Positions 47,177 through 59,582 of a DNA stretch of 64,000 nt are shown here, one piece after another. The position numbers and the translations under genes are program-made. Below the pieces are notes generated by a model that was not told the origin of the DNA, did not search any database, and saw only the letters and a list, made by a program, of their open reading frames with translations. The DNA lies in NCBI GenBank assembly GCA_028564925.1, contig CM053026.1, positions 643,353,844 to 643,417,843 on the forward strand, given 5' to 3'. Origin of the DNA: Lithobates sylvaticus. Taxonomy: Eukaryota > Chordata > Amphibia > Anura > Ranidae. Each line of letters opens with the position of its first letter. Position 1 is the first letter of the stretch.

Positions 47177-47923
47177 TTAAGCGCTTCCCGACCGCCTCCT
47201 GCACATATACGTCGGCAGAATGGCACGGCTGGGCAGATCAACGTACCGGTACGTTGCCCTTTAAGAGCCCAGCCGTGGGTCACACGCGCGGCGTGGGTCG
47301 CGTGCACACCGCCGGCGGCGCACCCGATCGCCGCTGGTGTTCCGCAATCGGGTCACAGAGCTGAAGAACGGGGAGAGGTCTGTGTAACCAAACCTCTCCC
47401 CGCGCTTCCTACACTGCCTGTCATTGATCGGCTGTTCCCTGTCATCGGGAAAGCTGATCAATGATGTCAGACGTCAGCCACGCCCCTAATGTAAAAAGAA
47501 AAACACACACATCACAGACCATAACCCCTCCCCGCCCCCTAGTGGTTAACTCTTTCACTGTCATTTATACAGGAATCAATGCATTTAAATAGCATTGATT
47601 GCTGTATAAATGACAATGGTGTCAAAAATGTCCGATGTGTCCGCCATAATGTTGCAGTCACAATAAAAATCGCTGATCGCCGCCATTACTAGTAAAAAAA
47701 AAAATATTAATAGAAATGCTATAAAACTATCCCCTATTTTGTAAACACTATAACTTTTGCGCATACAAATCAATAATGGCTAATTGCGATTTTTTTTACC
47801 AAAAATATGTAGAATACATATCGGCCTAAACTGAGGAAAAAAAATGTTTTTTTTTATATATTTTTTGGGGATATTTATTATAGCAAAAAGTAAAAAATAT
47901 AGAATTTTTTTCAAAATTGTCGC
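47177..47923 (-). mobile_element. TTAA element, CCACTTC family, reverse copy cut by gap
   Basis: Starts TTAAGCGCTTCCCGACCG and runs back through the GC-rich part, the block CGCCGCCATTACTAGTAA, and the A/T-rich block TTTTGCGCATACAAATCAAT, ending at the N run. It is the same family as 9367-10301 in reverse. Confidence 0.75.
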
Positions 47924-48421
47924 NNNNNNNNNNNNNNNNNNNNNNNNNNNNNNNNNNNNNNNNNNNNNNNNNNNNNNNNNNNNNNNNNNNNNNNNNNNNN
48001 NNNNNNNNNNNNNNNNNNNNNNNNNNNNNNNNNNNNNNNNNNNNNNNNNNNNNNNNNNNNNNNNNNNNNNNNNNNNNNNNNNNNNNNNNNNNNNNNNNNN
48101 NNNNNNNNNNNNNNNNNNNNNNNNNNNNNNNNNNNNNNNNNNNNNNNNNNNNNNNNNNNNNNNNNNNNNNNNNNNNNNNNNNNNNNNNNNNNNNNNNNNN
48201 NNNNNNNNNNNNNNNNNNNNNNNNNNNNNNNNNNNNNNNNNNNNNNNNNNNNNNNNNNNNNNNNNNNNNNNNNNNNNNNNNNNNNNNNNNNNNNNNNNNN
48301 NNNNNNNNNNNNNNNNNNNNNNNNNNNNNNNNNNNNNNNNNNNNNNNNNNNNNNNNNNNNNNNNNNNNNNNNNNNNNNNNNNNNNNNNNNNNNNNNNNNN
48401 NNNNNNNNNNNNNNNNNNNNN
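47924..48421. other. Assembly gap
   Basis: A run of N. It hides the end of the TTAA element on its left and the outer part of the LTR on its right. Confidence 1.
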
Positions 48422-48739
48422 GACACTGAATGCATAGTCAGAGCAGCCGCGTTTGGTAACAGATGATCAGATGCAAATACAGACGACAGGCAGAGAAAGG
48501 TCAGTATACAAGCAAAGTTTGGCAACAGGATATCAAGCAGTAGAGAGGTAATCATAGTCAACAAGGCAAGCCGGGGTCAGGGTAACAGAGAGCAAATGTA
48601 GTCAGAGTGAGCCGGGTCAACAATTAGAATTAGAATCAGGGTCTCAGGAACAGGTTTCACAGGTACAAGCTGCAGATCAGACAGCAAAGTCTCTGTTAAC
48701 CCCTAGATAACCACTGCACTGGGTGGTGAATCCATGACA
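48422..48739 (-). repeat. 3' LTR of the gypsy fossil (partial)
   Basis: Shares long blocks with 53305-53681, for example AGCAGTAGAGAGGTAATCAT and AAGCCGGGGTCAGGGTAAC. Its outer part lies in the gap. Confidence 0.85.
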
Positions 48740-51700
48740 TTGCCCCCTCCTTACAGGCAACCTCCGGATGCCCAATTGGCTTTCCTTTTGTGGGTGACTG
48801 CGGAAGAAGGCATTGATTAACTCTTGGGCATGAATATCTTGTTCCCGCAAATTTTCCTCCAGGCCATAGCCTTTCCATTTGATTAGGTACTATACTTGGT
48901 TTCTACTTCTTCTTCTCCTACAGTCTAAAATTGCTTCCACTTCGTACTCCTTTTCCCTGTCTATGGTCATGGGTTCCAGTGGCCTGGATACTCTATTTGG
49001 CAAAGAGGCAGGGACTGCAGGTTTCAAGGGAGAAACATGGAAGACAGGATGTATTATAAATGACTCAGGTAGAGATAATTCATAAGCAACCTCATTAAGT
49101 TTCTTCTATTTGGGAATGGTCCCACAAATGTAGGTGCCAGTTTCTTTGAGGGACATCCCAACCTGAGATTTGTAGTAGACAGCCATACCTGGTCTCCTGG
49201 GTGGAGAATCAGTTCACCCCTTCTTTTTCTGTCAAAGGCCCTCTTTCTAGCTGCTTGTGCTTTGGTGACCATTTCCTGTAGCAACTTATGATTGCGGTTG
49301 AGGAAATCACCCGGGTCTTGGATAGCAGGAACTGTGGCCTCTGGAATAAGGTCAGGCAAAAAGGATGGGTGAAAACCATAATTCACAAAGAAGGGTGACT
49401 GACCTGTGGCAGAGTGGCTGGCATTATTCTAGGCGAACTCTGCCAGTGGCAGCAGCAATACCCAGTCATCCTGGACAAACATAGTGAAGCATCGGATATA
49501 CTGCTCCAAGGTATGGTGGGTCCTCTGTCTGTCCATTGGTCTGGGGATGGCAGACGAAGGACAAGGATCTTTTAATTTTAAGGGCTTTGCACAGAGTTTT
49601 CCAGAATTGGGAAGTAAACTGAACCCCCCTATCAGAGACGATATTCGTGGGGACTCCATGAAGCCTCACAATTTCTCTGATAAACACCTGAGCCATCTCC
49701 ATGGCCGAGGGTGTTTTCTTCAGAGGCAAGAAATGGGCCATTTTGGACAGTCAGTCCACTACCATAAAGATAGCCGTGCATCTTTCTGATGGGGGAAACT
49801 CCACAATGAAATCCATGACTATCATTCTCCATGGTCTGTCAGAGACTGGCAGTGGTCGGTGCAGACCCCAGGCTTAGTTCTTAGTACCCTTGCTCTGTTT
49901 GCAGATTGCACAGGAATTCATGTACCTTTTACAGATTTCTTCCAGGTCTGGCCACCAGAACATGCGTTTCAGGAGATCAAGAGTCTTGTGGACTTCCGAA
50001 ATGACCTGCTAGAGGATGATCGTGACACAGACCCAAAATGGTTATACATAAACGTTCAGGCACAAATACCTTGTTTCCATACAAAAGCAATCCTTCTCGG
50101 AAAGTCAGCATGAGGGCTAGGGACGTCTACCGAAGCCTGCTTCATTTGGGTGAGAAGGTTGTTCTGTAAAAGTAAGAAGTTACCTTCAGACAAGATGGTA
50201 TCTGCCACTGGTGGTTCCTTGGGGTCATCGAACATATGTGACAGTACATCTGGTTTCACATTCTTCGAACCTGGCCAATAGGTAATGTGGAACACAAATC
50301 GGGAAAAGAAGAGGGCCCAATGTGCTTGACACAGGTTTAGGCATTTAGCAGTCCTCGGGTACTCAAGATTTTTGTTGTCAATATAGACCAATATGGGATG
50401 CGCTGTTCCTTCCAGAAGGTACCTCCACTCTTCTAAAATCACCCTTATGGCCAGTAACTCTCGGTCCCCAATGTCGTAGTTCCTCTCTGCTGGAGAAAGC
50501 CTGTGGGAGAAAAAGTCTACTGAATGTATCAGAACCTTAGGGCCTTGGCGCTGGAAAATCACTGCTCCAATAGCAACTTCAGATGCGTCTACTTCTAGTG
50601 TATACAGCAGAGACAGGTCTGGGTGACTAAGAACAGGTGCCGAAGTAAATAGTCTCTTCAAGGTATCAAATGTGGCTTGTGCCTCAGGTGTCCAAAGGAA
50701 GCAGAAGTACTGTTTAGTCAGCTGAGTGTTAGGGGTTATGATAACGGAGAAGTCTTTGATGAACCTCCTGTAAAAGTTGGCGAATCCTACGAAGCACTGC
50801 ATTCTCTTCTTGTCAGTAGTGTCAGTAGGTGCAGGCCAGTCTAGGATAGCAGAGACCTTTTCGGAGTCCATCTTGATCCCTTTAGGTGAGATTACCAGCT
50901 CCAGGAATTGGATGCTGCGCTGTTCAAATTGCACTTTTCACCTTTACCGTATAGTCCGTGTTGGCGGAGCGGCCCAGCACTTCGTTGAGAATCTAGAGAA
51001 ACTGAGAAAATTTGAATATCATCTAGGTAAACAATCAAGAATATGTCCAGGAGATCTCGGAATATGTCATTGCCAAAGTGTTGGAAGTTAGCCGGGGCAT
51101 TGCACAGGCCAAAGGGTACCACTAGATATTAAAAGTGGCCGAACCAGGTGCGAAAGGCCGCTTTCCACTCATCCCCTTGGCGGATGCAGACTTAATTGCA
51201 AGCCCAACACAGATTTAGTTAGGTGAAGATGGTTGCCCATCGTAATCTCTGAAATAGTTTGGGTACTAGAGGGAGAGGATACCGTTTTTTTAACTGTAAT
51301 ATTGTTGAGTTCCCGATATTCCATGCAAAGTCGTAGGGAGTGGTCTTTTTTTTTTCAATAAAAAATATTCCTGCTCCTGCTGGGGACGTAGAGGGTCGGA
51401 TGAACCTCTTTTTCAAGTTTTCTTGGATATAATCTTTTAGTGCCTCCTGTTTTTGTTCAGCAAGGGGGAAGATCCTACCAAAGGGATTTTGGCCCCTGGA
51501 ACCAGTTCAACGTGGCAGTCGTATGGCCGATGTGGGGGAAGAATGTCAGCCCCTCGCTTACTAAAAAGACATCCAGGAACTCATGGTAGGGTTTAGGTAC
51601 GGCTTGTCGCACCTCAGACTCAGAGTCCATACAGAGTAGTGTTGTAGAAGGGATGCCATGGTAGGCAGTGTTCCTGGCAATAGGCTGAGTGCAAATTGAT

Positions 51701-53066
51701 TCTCCCTGTGACCCAGTCAACTCGTGGATTATGCGCCTGTAGCCAGGCTAGGCCCAGAATAACAGGGAATAGCAGGGAAGAGATGACATAAAGGCTTATT
51801 TCCTTATGTTGGGAGGAGGTCAACACGGTTAAGGGAAATGTCCCTTGGGTTACAGGTCCGGATTTGATACATGACCCATCAGCCAGGTAAACGGAAAGTC
51901 CTTGTGCTTTAGATCTCAAGGGGATGCATTGTTGTGTAGCAAAAGTCAGATCAATAAAACAACTGCAGGCCCCAGAATCAATGATCGCGGTAACTGGCAC
52001 TTCCCCTTCCAGCAGCTAGAAAGAGATGGGAAGGGTTAGGTTAATGGCATTGATATATGAAGGAAAGTGATTAACTGAAGAGATCATCCGCCAATTACGC
52101 GTCTTGGCTGGGCAGGTGTGTACAAAATGGCCCGCTTCCCCACAGTATAGCCAGAGGTTATTCTGTCGCTGGAGACAGGAAGAGGTATATTAGGCTGATT
52201 TGCATAGGCTCCGGTGCTTCAGTTGCAGTAGTAACATGAGTGGGCTGAACTGCAGTGAAGCTGGCAGGAGCAGAGTGAGTAGGAGCTGGGATTCAGGGCA
52301 TCATCCAGGCTGGATGTGGCTGCTGGGCTGATCTTTCTGATCATTGCTCACTGAGCCGACGATCAATTTGAATGGCCAGTGTGATAAGGGCATCCAAGGT
52401 ATTTGGAAATCTGACACATGCCAATTCGTCTTTCAGACTTTCTGATAAGCCCAAGCAGAACTGGTGTCACAGGGCTGTGTCATTCCACTGCATGTCTGCA
52501 ACCCAGCGTCTAAAGTCTGTAACATAATCTTCGGCTATTCTGCAGCCTTGCTGGAGTGCATGAAGGGCAGCCTCTGCTGTGGTGGTTTATTGTGGGTCGT
52601 CGTATAATTAGGTCATCGCACCGAAGAAGGCGGATATGAACTGCAGCAGTACATCATTATTTTCCAACATCCAGGACTGGGGCTCACCCTGGAGCAGTGA
52701 GATGATAAATCCTACTTTGGTGGATTCAAGGGAAAAGGTTTGAGGTTGCAAGGCGAAGTACAGCTCACATGCTTTACACAAAGGATCAAAATGTTTCCCT
52801 GTCACCTGAAAATTTCTCTGGTGCTGTTACTCTGTTCAGGAGGCAGCATCACCACTGAGGGTGCTGCAGTGGCAGTCCCTGAGGCAGAAGGCACAGCAGT
52901 GGTCGCTGCAGTACTTGTTGGTGTAGCTAGAGTCTGTACACACTGTTCCAATTGTGTATAACCCTCCTGCAGAGATCTGACAGCTTGGGTAAGGGCTGCA
53001 AGGTGCTTACAGATCGCATCCATGGTCGACTTCCCACTTGCAGGCTCAGACATTGTTGTCTGATAC

Positions 53067-53681
53067 TGTCACGTATCTCCTGGCTGAGCCTGACGTGCAG
53101 TGGGCTTCACGTACAACCCCGGCTCAAGGGCCACCAGTTTTGCAACAGCGGCCGCAAGAGCCTGGCAGTGTATGGGTGCTTGGGCCATCTTTGGTGTAGT
53201 AGATGTGTCACCAGGATAGACCAACAGGTTGAATGGCAGGTGTTATCAGTTCAGCTGATGCAGCAGGAAACAGGAAGCAGGCTGGTAGGTGCAGAGCTGA
53301 GGAGACACTGAATGCGTAGTCAGACAAGCCAGGTTTGGTAACAGATGATCGGATGCAGATACAGATGACAGGCAAAGAATGGCCAGGATACAAGCAACGT
53401 CTAACAATAGGATATCAAGCAGTAGAGAGGTAATCATAGTCAACAAGGCAAGCCGGGGTCAGGGTAACAAAGCAAACATAGTCAGAGTGAGCCGGGTCAA
53501 CAGAGGAATTAGAATCAGGATCTCAAGAACAGGTTTCACAGGTACAAGCTGCATATCAGACAGCAAAGTCTCTGTGCAGCTGGGGGGTTTAAATAGGAAG
53601 TATTGGCTCCAGTCTCTGCAATTACTCTGTGCTCTTGTTAACCCCTAGGTAACCACTGCACTGGGTGGCAAATCCATGACA
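53067..53681 (-). repeat. 5' LTR of the gypsy fossil
   Basis: Begins, on the minus strand, TGTCATGGATTTGCC and ends ACGTGACA, giving TG...CA limits. It matches the partial LTR at 48422-48739. Confidence 0.8.
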
Positions 53682-53699
53682 GAATTATAAACTGGTATA

Positions 53700-53980
53700 A
53701 GCTCACATATTTATTGGACCCAAGGCTAGACCCCCCCCCCCCCCAATAGCCCTAATGGGAAAGAGGACCAGACCCCTCCAAAAAGACAAACCCCAGCCCA
53801 CCCCATAGGGCAAAATATCCCCAAATTCACCTGCACTGAAATGAATGTGCACCCAATGTTGAATACTCAATGTACATTTAGTCCTATGTCCATAACTTGT
53901 CTTAAAACATAGACAAAAACAAAACATTTTTAGAAACTTTTCTTTCATTCATAAATATCTACAGCCAACAACCCCTCAAA
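53700..53980. other. No recognised feature
   Basis: Between the LTR and the Penelope remnant: a run of C near 53729 and otherwise plain sequence. Confidence 0.5.
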
Positions 53981-54786
53981 ACAGGATGAAATTATCATCC
54001 TAATGAAATCTCAGGAAGAAAACTATTTTCCTAGAGAAATGATTTAAAACAAATCTTCATTTAAACCTGGTGATTTTGTCATCTGCAATTGAAAAATCCA
54101 TTGGGTCTCCAACTGCAGGAGACGTTTGTCAATGTCCCCACCTCTGGGGGAACCCTTTACATGTTCAATGGCAAAAAACCTCATGTAATCCAACTTGAAA
54201 TTGTGGTATAGGCCAATATGGTGACTAATTGCTGATTCCATTTTACCATTTTTCATTTCATAAACATAATCCCTAATACATTTTTGGAAGGGTCTTTTGG
54301 TCTTTGCAACGTAAAATGCTTTATATTGGCATTCTATATAATAGACTACACCAACTGTTTGACAATTGATGGCTTCCTTTGGAGTCCACAGTTGTCCTTT
54401 GGCTAGTCAGATTGTTCTCGCTTTCCATATCCAGTTGTAGTAATTACATTTCCCACAGCTGTATGTACCCTTCCTTTTTTGACTCCAAGGGATTATGGAG
54501 GCCTTGTCCTGTAAATGACTATGAGTTAGATGATCCTTTAGGGATTTTGCCCTTCTAAAGGTCACATTAGTTTTTTCAATGATATAGTTTACGACTGTTA
54601 AGTCATCCTGTAGAAGATGTCAATGGCGTTGTAATTTTTTTTTAACCTAAATGGTTCTGGTAAAAACCTATAATAATCCGAGTGGGTTCCAGTGTATTAC
54701 AAGTGCCCCGACCACCAAACTTAGATTTTTTATTCTCGTGCCTTCAGGGTTACTCGACGTAACTGAATCATTCTATTGGGAAGAGA
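53981..54786 (-). mobile_element. Penelope-like element remnant (GIY-YIG part)
   Basis: The minus strand encodes the C-terminal end of a Penelope-like polymerase: a Cys-containing stretch (YIQLWEM region), then VVYYIECQ and YVAKTKRPF, the sites of the GIY-YIG nuclease, then KMESAISHHIGLYHNFKLDY and the closing GGDIDKRLLQLETQWIFQL. This is known family sequence order. It is a degraded 3' fragment without the reverse transcriptase core. It may be related to the hammerhead-bearing fragment at 41771-42330. Confidence 0.75.
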
Positions 54787-54788
54787 TA

Positions 54789-55208
54789 CAGTATCTCACA
54801 AAAGTAAGTACACCCCTCAAGTTTTTTTAAATATTTTATTATATCTTTTCATGTGACAAAACTGAAGAAATTACACTTTGCTACAATGTAAAGTAGTGAG
54901 TGTACAGCTTGCATAACAGTGTAAATTAGCTGTCCCCTCAAAATAACTCAACACACAGCCTTTCATATCTAAACCACTGGCAACAAAAGTGAGTACACCC
55001 CTAAGTGAAAATGTTTAAATTGGACCCAAAGTGTCAATATTTTGTGTGGCCACCATTATTTTCCAGCACTGCCTTACACCTCTTGGGAATGGAGTTCACC
55101 AGAGCTTCACAGATTGCCACTGGAGTCCTCTTCCACTCCTCCATGATAACATCACAGAGCTGGTGGATGCTAGAGACCTTGCGCTCCTTCTCCTTCCATG
55201 TCCCAGTT
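54789..55208 (-). mobile_element. Tc1 remnant A
   Basis: Starts after TA with CAGTATCTCACAAAAGTAAG, a known Tc1 terminal repeat, whose motif recurs as ACAAAAGTGAGTACACCCC near 54985. The C-terminal end of a transposase follows on the minus strand (the complement of CTTGGGAATGGAGTTCACC and GTTCCACTCC-type sequence). It stops abruptly near 55208, where a different Tc1 family begins. Confidence 0.75.
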
Positions 55209-55767
55209 ACTGTTTACGTGTTGAAAACTGAGTAATTTTTAAAAATCATTCAATGAAAAAGAGGATTCATCAGAGAAAATGACTTTACCCCCAGTCCTCA
55301 GCAGTCCAATCCCTGTACCTTTTGCAGAATATCAGTCTGTCCCTGATATTTTTCCTGGAGAGAAGTGGCTTCTTTGCTGCCCTTCTTGGCACCAGGCCAT
55401 CCTCAAAAAGTATTTGCCTCACTGTGCATGCAGATGGATTCACACCTGCCTGCTGGTTTTCCTGAGCAAGCTCTTTACTCGTGGTTCCCCGATCCCACAG
55501 CTGAATCAACTGTAGGAAACAGTTCTGGTGCTTGATGGACTTTACGGGTGCCCTGAAGCCTTCTTCACAAATGCAATAAAAAATTTTTTTTTTTATGGGA
55601 TTCAGTTTATTTTCATGGTAAAGAGGGACTTTGAAATTACTTACAATTCATCTGATCACTCTTCATAACATTCTGGAGTATATGCAAATTGCCATCATAG
55701 AAACTGAGGAAGCAAACTTTGTGAAAATTAATATTTGTGTCATTCTCAAAATTTCTGGCAACGGCTG
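55209..55767 (-). mobile_element. Tc1 remnant B
   Basis: Right end, on the minus strand, CAGCCGTTGCCAGAAATTTT next to TA (55768-55769), the terminus of a Tc1 family also known from fishes. About 75 codons of transposase are still open at 55509-55285 (MIQLWDRGTTSKELAQENQQ, KKPLLSRKNIRDRLIFCKRY, DWTAEDWG), just before the first catalytic aspartate. The N-terminal DNA-binding part is mostly lost by an internal deletion, and the catalytic half is missing. Confidence 0.75.
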
Positions 55768-55881
55768 TACATGCAGCCATTCCAGATTTCATCATGGTTC
55801 CCCCAGATCCCCCAGATCATCATTTAATCACCATGGGTCTTTTTTACCAATTTCTATTAAATGCTGGATCTGTATCCTTCT

Positions 55882-56479
55882 TTAAAGTGGAGTTCCACTT
55901 CTAAAATTATTTTTGCATTATTCAGCTGCATTAAATCTAAATAACAGCCTGTAGAAACATTTTTCTTTTACTCACCTTTTCTTGTCTGTTGCTAGGAGGT
56001 CCCTCGTAATCTGCCTCTTTCTCTCCAAGGTGCCTGATGTCACTTCCCTCAGCGCCCGTGCTTGCTAGTGCTCCTGGGAGATGTCTGTCATCATTTCCCA
56101 GGAGTCACAGGGCAGTGCAGAGGGCTTCGTTGCCATCACAAAGAGGGCGGGCACTTCCAACTATGCCACCCATTGTGATGGCAACGTTAGAAGTGTACGG
56201 CGCTGTGCCATACATATGGCGCATGCGCGAGAACGAGCAGTGCATGCTGGTCGCTCAGCTGCACCAGAGCCCGGAAGATAGTGCTTGTGGGCTTCACATG
56301 CCCACAAGCACTATGGAAACTTCCAGTAAACAGGAATATAAGATATATTCCTATATCAAATCGGCAATCGAGCACCGATTAATCTCACAAATGTGAGTGT
56401 GCTAAATATACCTAAAAAAATAAATAAAAATATGCATCCTAAAAAAAAAAATGTTTAAACAGTGGGAACTCCGCTTTAA
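55882..56479. mobile_element. TTAA-bounded MITE
   Basis: Ends TTAAAGTGGAGTTCCACTT and the complement of the right end TTAAAGCGGAGTTCCCACT, with TTAA at 55882-55885 and 56476-56479. The GC-rich middle has the hairpin CTTGTGGGC / GCCCACAAG near 56284-56310. Non-coding. Confidence 0.85.
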
Positions 56480-56692
56480 AAAAAAAAATTATGAAAAAGG
56501 AAGGGGAATATGTGTATGTTAAATGATGAATAATGTCTTTGTAACTGACTTGCTGCAACATTTGGATTTGTAATGTATTTTATATTATAAGGAACAAAAC
56601 AGTCGACCCTTCTGGTGAGCATAACAATAAATGATTTTGACAATATTCAGAAGTTTTTAAATGATTTGAGAAGATCCACACATACCCCTACC

Positions 56693-57273
56693 TTAAAGTA
56701 GAATTAAGAGCAAAACGTCTTTTTTTGTTTTAGATAAAGTAAGGGTAGGTTAAAAGCTCTGTCAATTTTTTTGCCATATGTGTCATTTATTAGATTTCCC
56801 TTCACTTCCTGTTCAAAAGTCAACACAGGATGTAAGAGGAAGTGCCTCAAAAGTAAGGGAAATCCATGGCTGTCACCAGGGTTACCAGAACTAGTGTACC
56901 CATTGGAAGGTTTAACCTTTATTATTGCTCCCAAAATGTGGGATTTAAAATGGTGCTCCAGCCCCCCACAGGAAAATTAAAAGTTAGCAGCTACATATAT
57001 TGTAGCTGCTGACTTTTAATATTAGGACTTTTACCATTCTTGGAATCCAGCAATGTCGGCACCCCAGCCGATGTGGGCTTTCTGAATGGCCCGGTGGCTT
57101 GGAAAGAGAAGGGGGTCTGAGCTTCTGATGTACCTTGTTGCGGCAAGTTCCAACGCAAGTGGGGACAGGTACCTGTCAAAAAGTGGTACATGCTCCCCCC
57201 AAAAGGTGCCAAATGTGGCAGCGGAGGAGGGGGAGGAGACAGATAAGCAGAACTGGGTGGAACTCGGCTTTAA
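56693..57273. mobile_element. TTAA-bounded MITE
   Basis: Ends TTAAAGTAGAATTAAGAGC and the complement of the right end TTAAAGCCGAGTTCCACCC, with TTAA at 56693-56696 and 57270-57273. An inverted pair GTTAGCAGCTACA / TGTAGCTGCTGAC lies around 56985-57015. Related to 55882-56479. Confidence 0.75.
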
Positions 57274-58394
57274 TTTCACTTTCAGTGATAATGGTAAACA
57301 TGATAAATAGAGAAGGTAAATCTCCCTAATGGGTGCATAGACAGCAATAAAAGCCCAACAGGTGTTCTAACCCCTCTAAGCTCTATCCAAAACAAAATGT
57401 TTTGCCTTTAGCTATACTTTGAGGGAATTGGTATCCCAAGTTATTTTGTCCAAGAGATGGAATAAATTAAACATACCCAACAAAATAGGATTCATTAGCT
57501 TCCATAAAACCTGGTACACCTGCACATACTTGAAAACAGGCTCCTCCTATACATCTATTGTGTTCAACTAAAACATATGTTATTACCTAATATAGCACCA
57601 ACAGTATACGCAGCACTTTGAGCAGACAGTACAATAAAATACTGTTATTTCTTTATTACAGGGTTGCAGATTTTGATTATGATGACTTGTATCCAAACCC
57701 CAGTTATAACATATAGCGTGTAACCCACTGTATTTTCATAATAAAACAAGGTTCCTATTACATTTTGTTGATTTTCATAGAGAGACATGGAGTACTATAC
57801 TGTATATATGATACATAATGTATTCCATGCCAGCTATAACAAACTTCACCTGGGAAAAATGACTGACTGTCATTTAAGTAGCTGATTGTGTTTAAAAGTT
57901 ATAAGTATCATGCAAAGCTATTTTGTTGAATTGATTTTTAATTACACTTTTAATACACTCGTAGCTCACACTTATGATATAAATTACAAGGTGCATATTT
58001 TTTAAGTCAATTTGCAACAGTTCTTTTCAAATCACTGAACTTGAAAATTAGGTTGTAGTCATAGAGCAAAGTAAATTACTTTTGTAATTACAACTGAGGG
58101 GTCTTAGTCCATAAGGATTTGTTTTCTCAAAGTGATTAGGAAGCTACGTGAAAACAGGGTGCAGCTTTGTGGTTGAAAGTGAGTACAGATTTCCTGACTT
58201 TGCACTTCTTACCACTTAAAACAAATTATTTCATTGCTCAGTTTCAGATACACAGAAGCATCAGTTCTACATACACAGAAACCTAGAGAATAGGGTTAGT
58301 TTATGAGCATAATGCAAGATTGTGGCCGTCAGACTTTCCTGAATAACAATATTACTGTTCAAGGGGACTTAGGTGGAGCAAATTACATGGGTTT
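57274..58394. other. No recognised feature
   Basis: AT-rich and apparently single-copy within the window. No coding region or element end is supported. Confidence 0.5.
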
Positions 58395-58624
58395 CAGGAA
58401 AGAAATTAGCTTGATTCCCCATCAACACAGTCAATGTTGATGCAGGAATCCCTCCTGCTGGGTCATTTTCTTCTGCTGGCAGGGGAGGGCAGGGGAAGCC
58501 GTCCTGCTGGGTGAAGACAGTGATTATTGCTAGCGGCTTTAGCAGCTGTTAGCAATAATTGCAAGAGAATCCGGCAGGCTGGTTGTACCCAAGTTGATCG
58601 ATCAACTTGGTACATTCAGCCTGC
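58395..58624 (+). repeat. PalR repeat, copy 3, left part
   Basis: GGAAAGAAATTAGCTTG, CATCAACACAGTCAATGTTG, the hairpin GATTATTGCTAGCGGC / GCTGTTAGCAATAATTG, GGCAGGCTGGTTGTACCC, GTTGATCGATCAAC and TTGGTACATTCAGCCTGC. It resumes at 59670 after a hAT-type insertion. Confidence 0.8.
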
Positions 58625-58994
58625 CATAGGCGTGTGCAGGGGGTTTGCCAGGTGTGCCTGGGCACACCCTAATCACTCTGTGTGGTGGAGATTCCCTCTA
58701 CTGCCCGGGCTTTCCCCTGTGTTGTGCCCCCCACTGTAGTGCTGCTGGCTTCTCTCCTTTCTTCTCCTCTCCCCGGGGCTGCTGCAGGGGGGTTTTCAGG
58801 ATGGAGAGTGGATGAAACGGATAATAAATATGTCATTTACCAGCCACTTCCTTTTCTAAATGAACACAGTGAACACATTCACTCACTGTGTTCAATCTTA
58901 ACGGATGCATAGTAAACTGTGTTTACCTATCAAATCACCCCTATCAAATCATTCTCTGCAGCTATTAACTTTTGTACCACCACCCCATCCCTTT

Positions 58995-59130
58995 AAAATG
59001 TAAGCTCTACAAGCAGGGCCCTCCTGTACCTTTTGTATTGTACTGTACTTGTGTTGTCCCCCCTATACATTGTAAAGCGCTGCGTAAACTGTTGGTGCTA
59101 TATAAATCGTGTATAATAATAATAATACTA
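58995..59130 (+). repeat. Repeat tail with (AAT)n
   Basis: GTAAGCTCTACAAGCAGGGC, TGTAAAGCGCTGCGTAAACT and GTTGGTGCTATATAAAT, followed by AATAATAAT. This is a widespread vertebrate 3' tail type (LINE- or SINE-derived); the exact family is not certain. Confidence 0.5.
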
Positions 59131-59193
59131 TGCTTCAGTGTGTGAAGGAACAGGAAGCTGCTCAGCACAGAGCACTTTACATTCATTCACTAT

Positions 59194-59582
59194 TAGGGAT
59201 GGGTTCGGTGTTCGATTCGAACCCATGTTCGAATCGAACATCGGGCGTTCGCCGGTTCGGCGGGCCCAGAACTATTTGGGCCGTTCGCATCAAATATTAC
59301 ACTTTTATTGTTTCACTTTAAGCATTATTAAAATCACTGCTCCTGAAAAAACTTCCGTTTAAAAAAAAAAAAATTGCATTGATACATGTCCCCTGGGGCA
59401 GGACCCAGGTCCCCAAACACTTTTTATGACAATAACATGCATATTAGCCTTTAAAATTAGCACTTTTGATTTTGAACGTTCACATCCATTGTAACTAATA
59501 GGGTTCTTATGTTCGCACAGACTTTAGGTCCATTCGCAGGTTCTGGTGCGAACCGAACCCGGGGGTGTTTGGCTCATCCCTA
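59194..59582. mobile_element. Short TAGGGATG hAT-type element
   Basis: 389 bp bounded by TAGGGATGGG and CTCATCCCTA, with target duplication TTCACTAT (59186-59193) and TTCTCTAT (59583-59590), seven of eight alike. It is a minimal version of the family at 12196-15062, without the large palindrome. Confidence 0.85.

Larger units (their letters stand above)
48422..53681 (-). mobile_element. Ty3/gypsy LTR retrotransposon fossil (sushi-like)
   Basis: Minus-strand element with LTRs at both ends: 53067-53681 (5' LTR) and the visible part 48422-48739 (3' LTR, partly in the gap). Parts from right to left: gag (about 53054-52020, with a zinc-knuckle-like CGEAGHF), protease (DSGA near 51980), reverse transcriptase (YLDD near 51035), RNase H (about 50600-50200) and integrase (to about 48900). 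Gag and pol resemble the sushi group of vertebrate Ty3/gypsy elements. It is broken, with on the order of ten interruptions of the coding frames. The LTRs differ at roughly one base in ten by eye and one is shorter, so the insertion is old. Confidence 0.85.
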
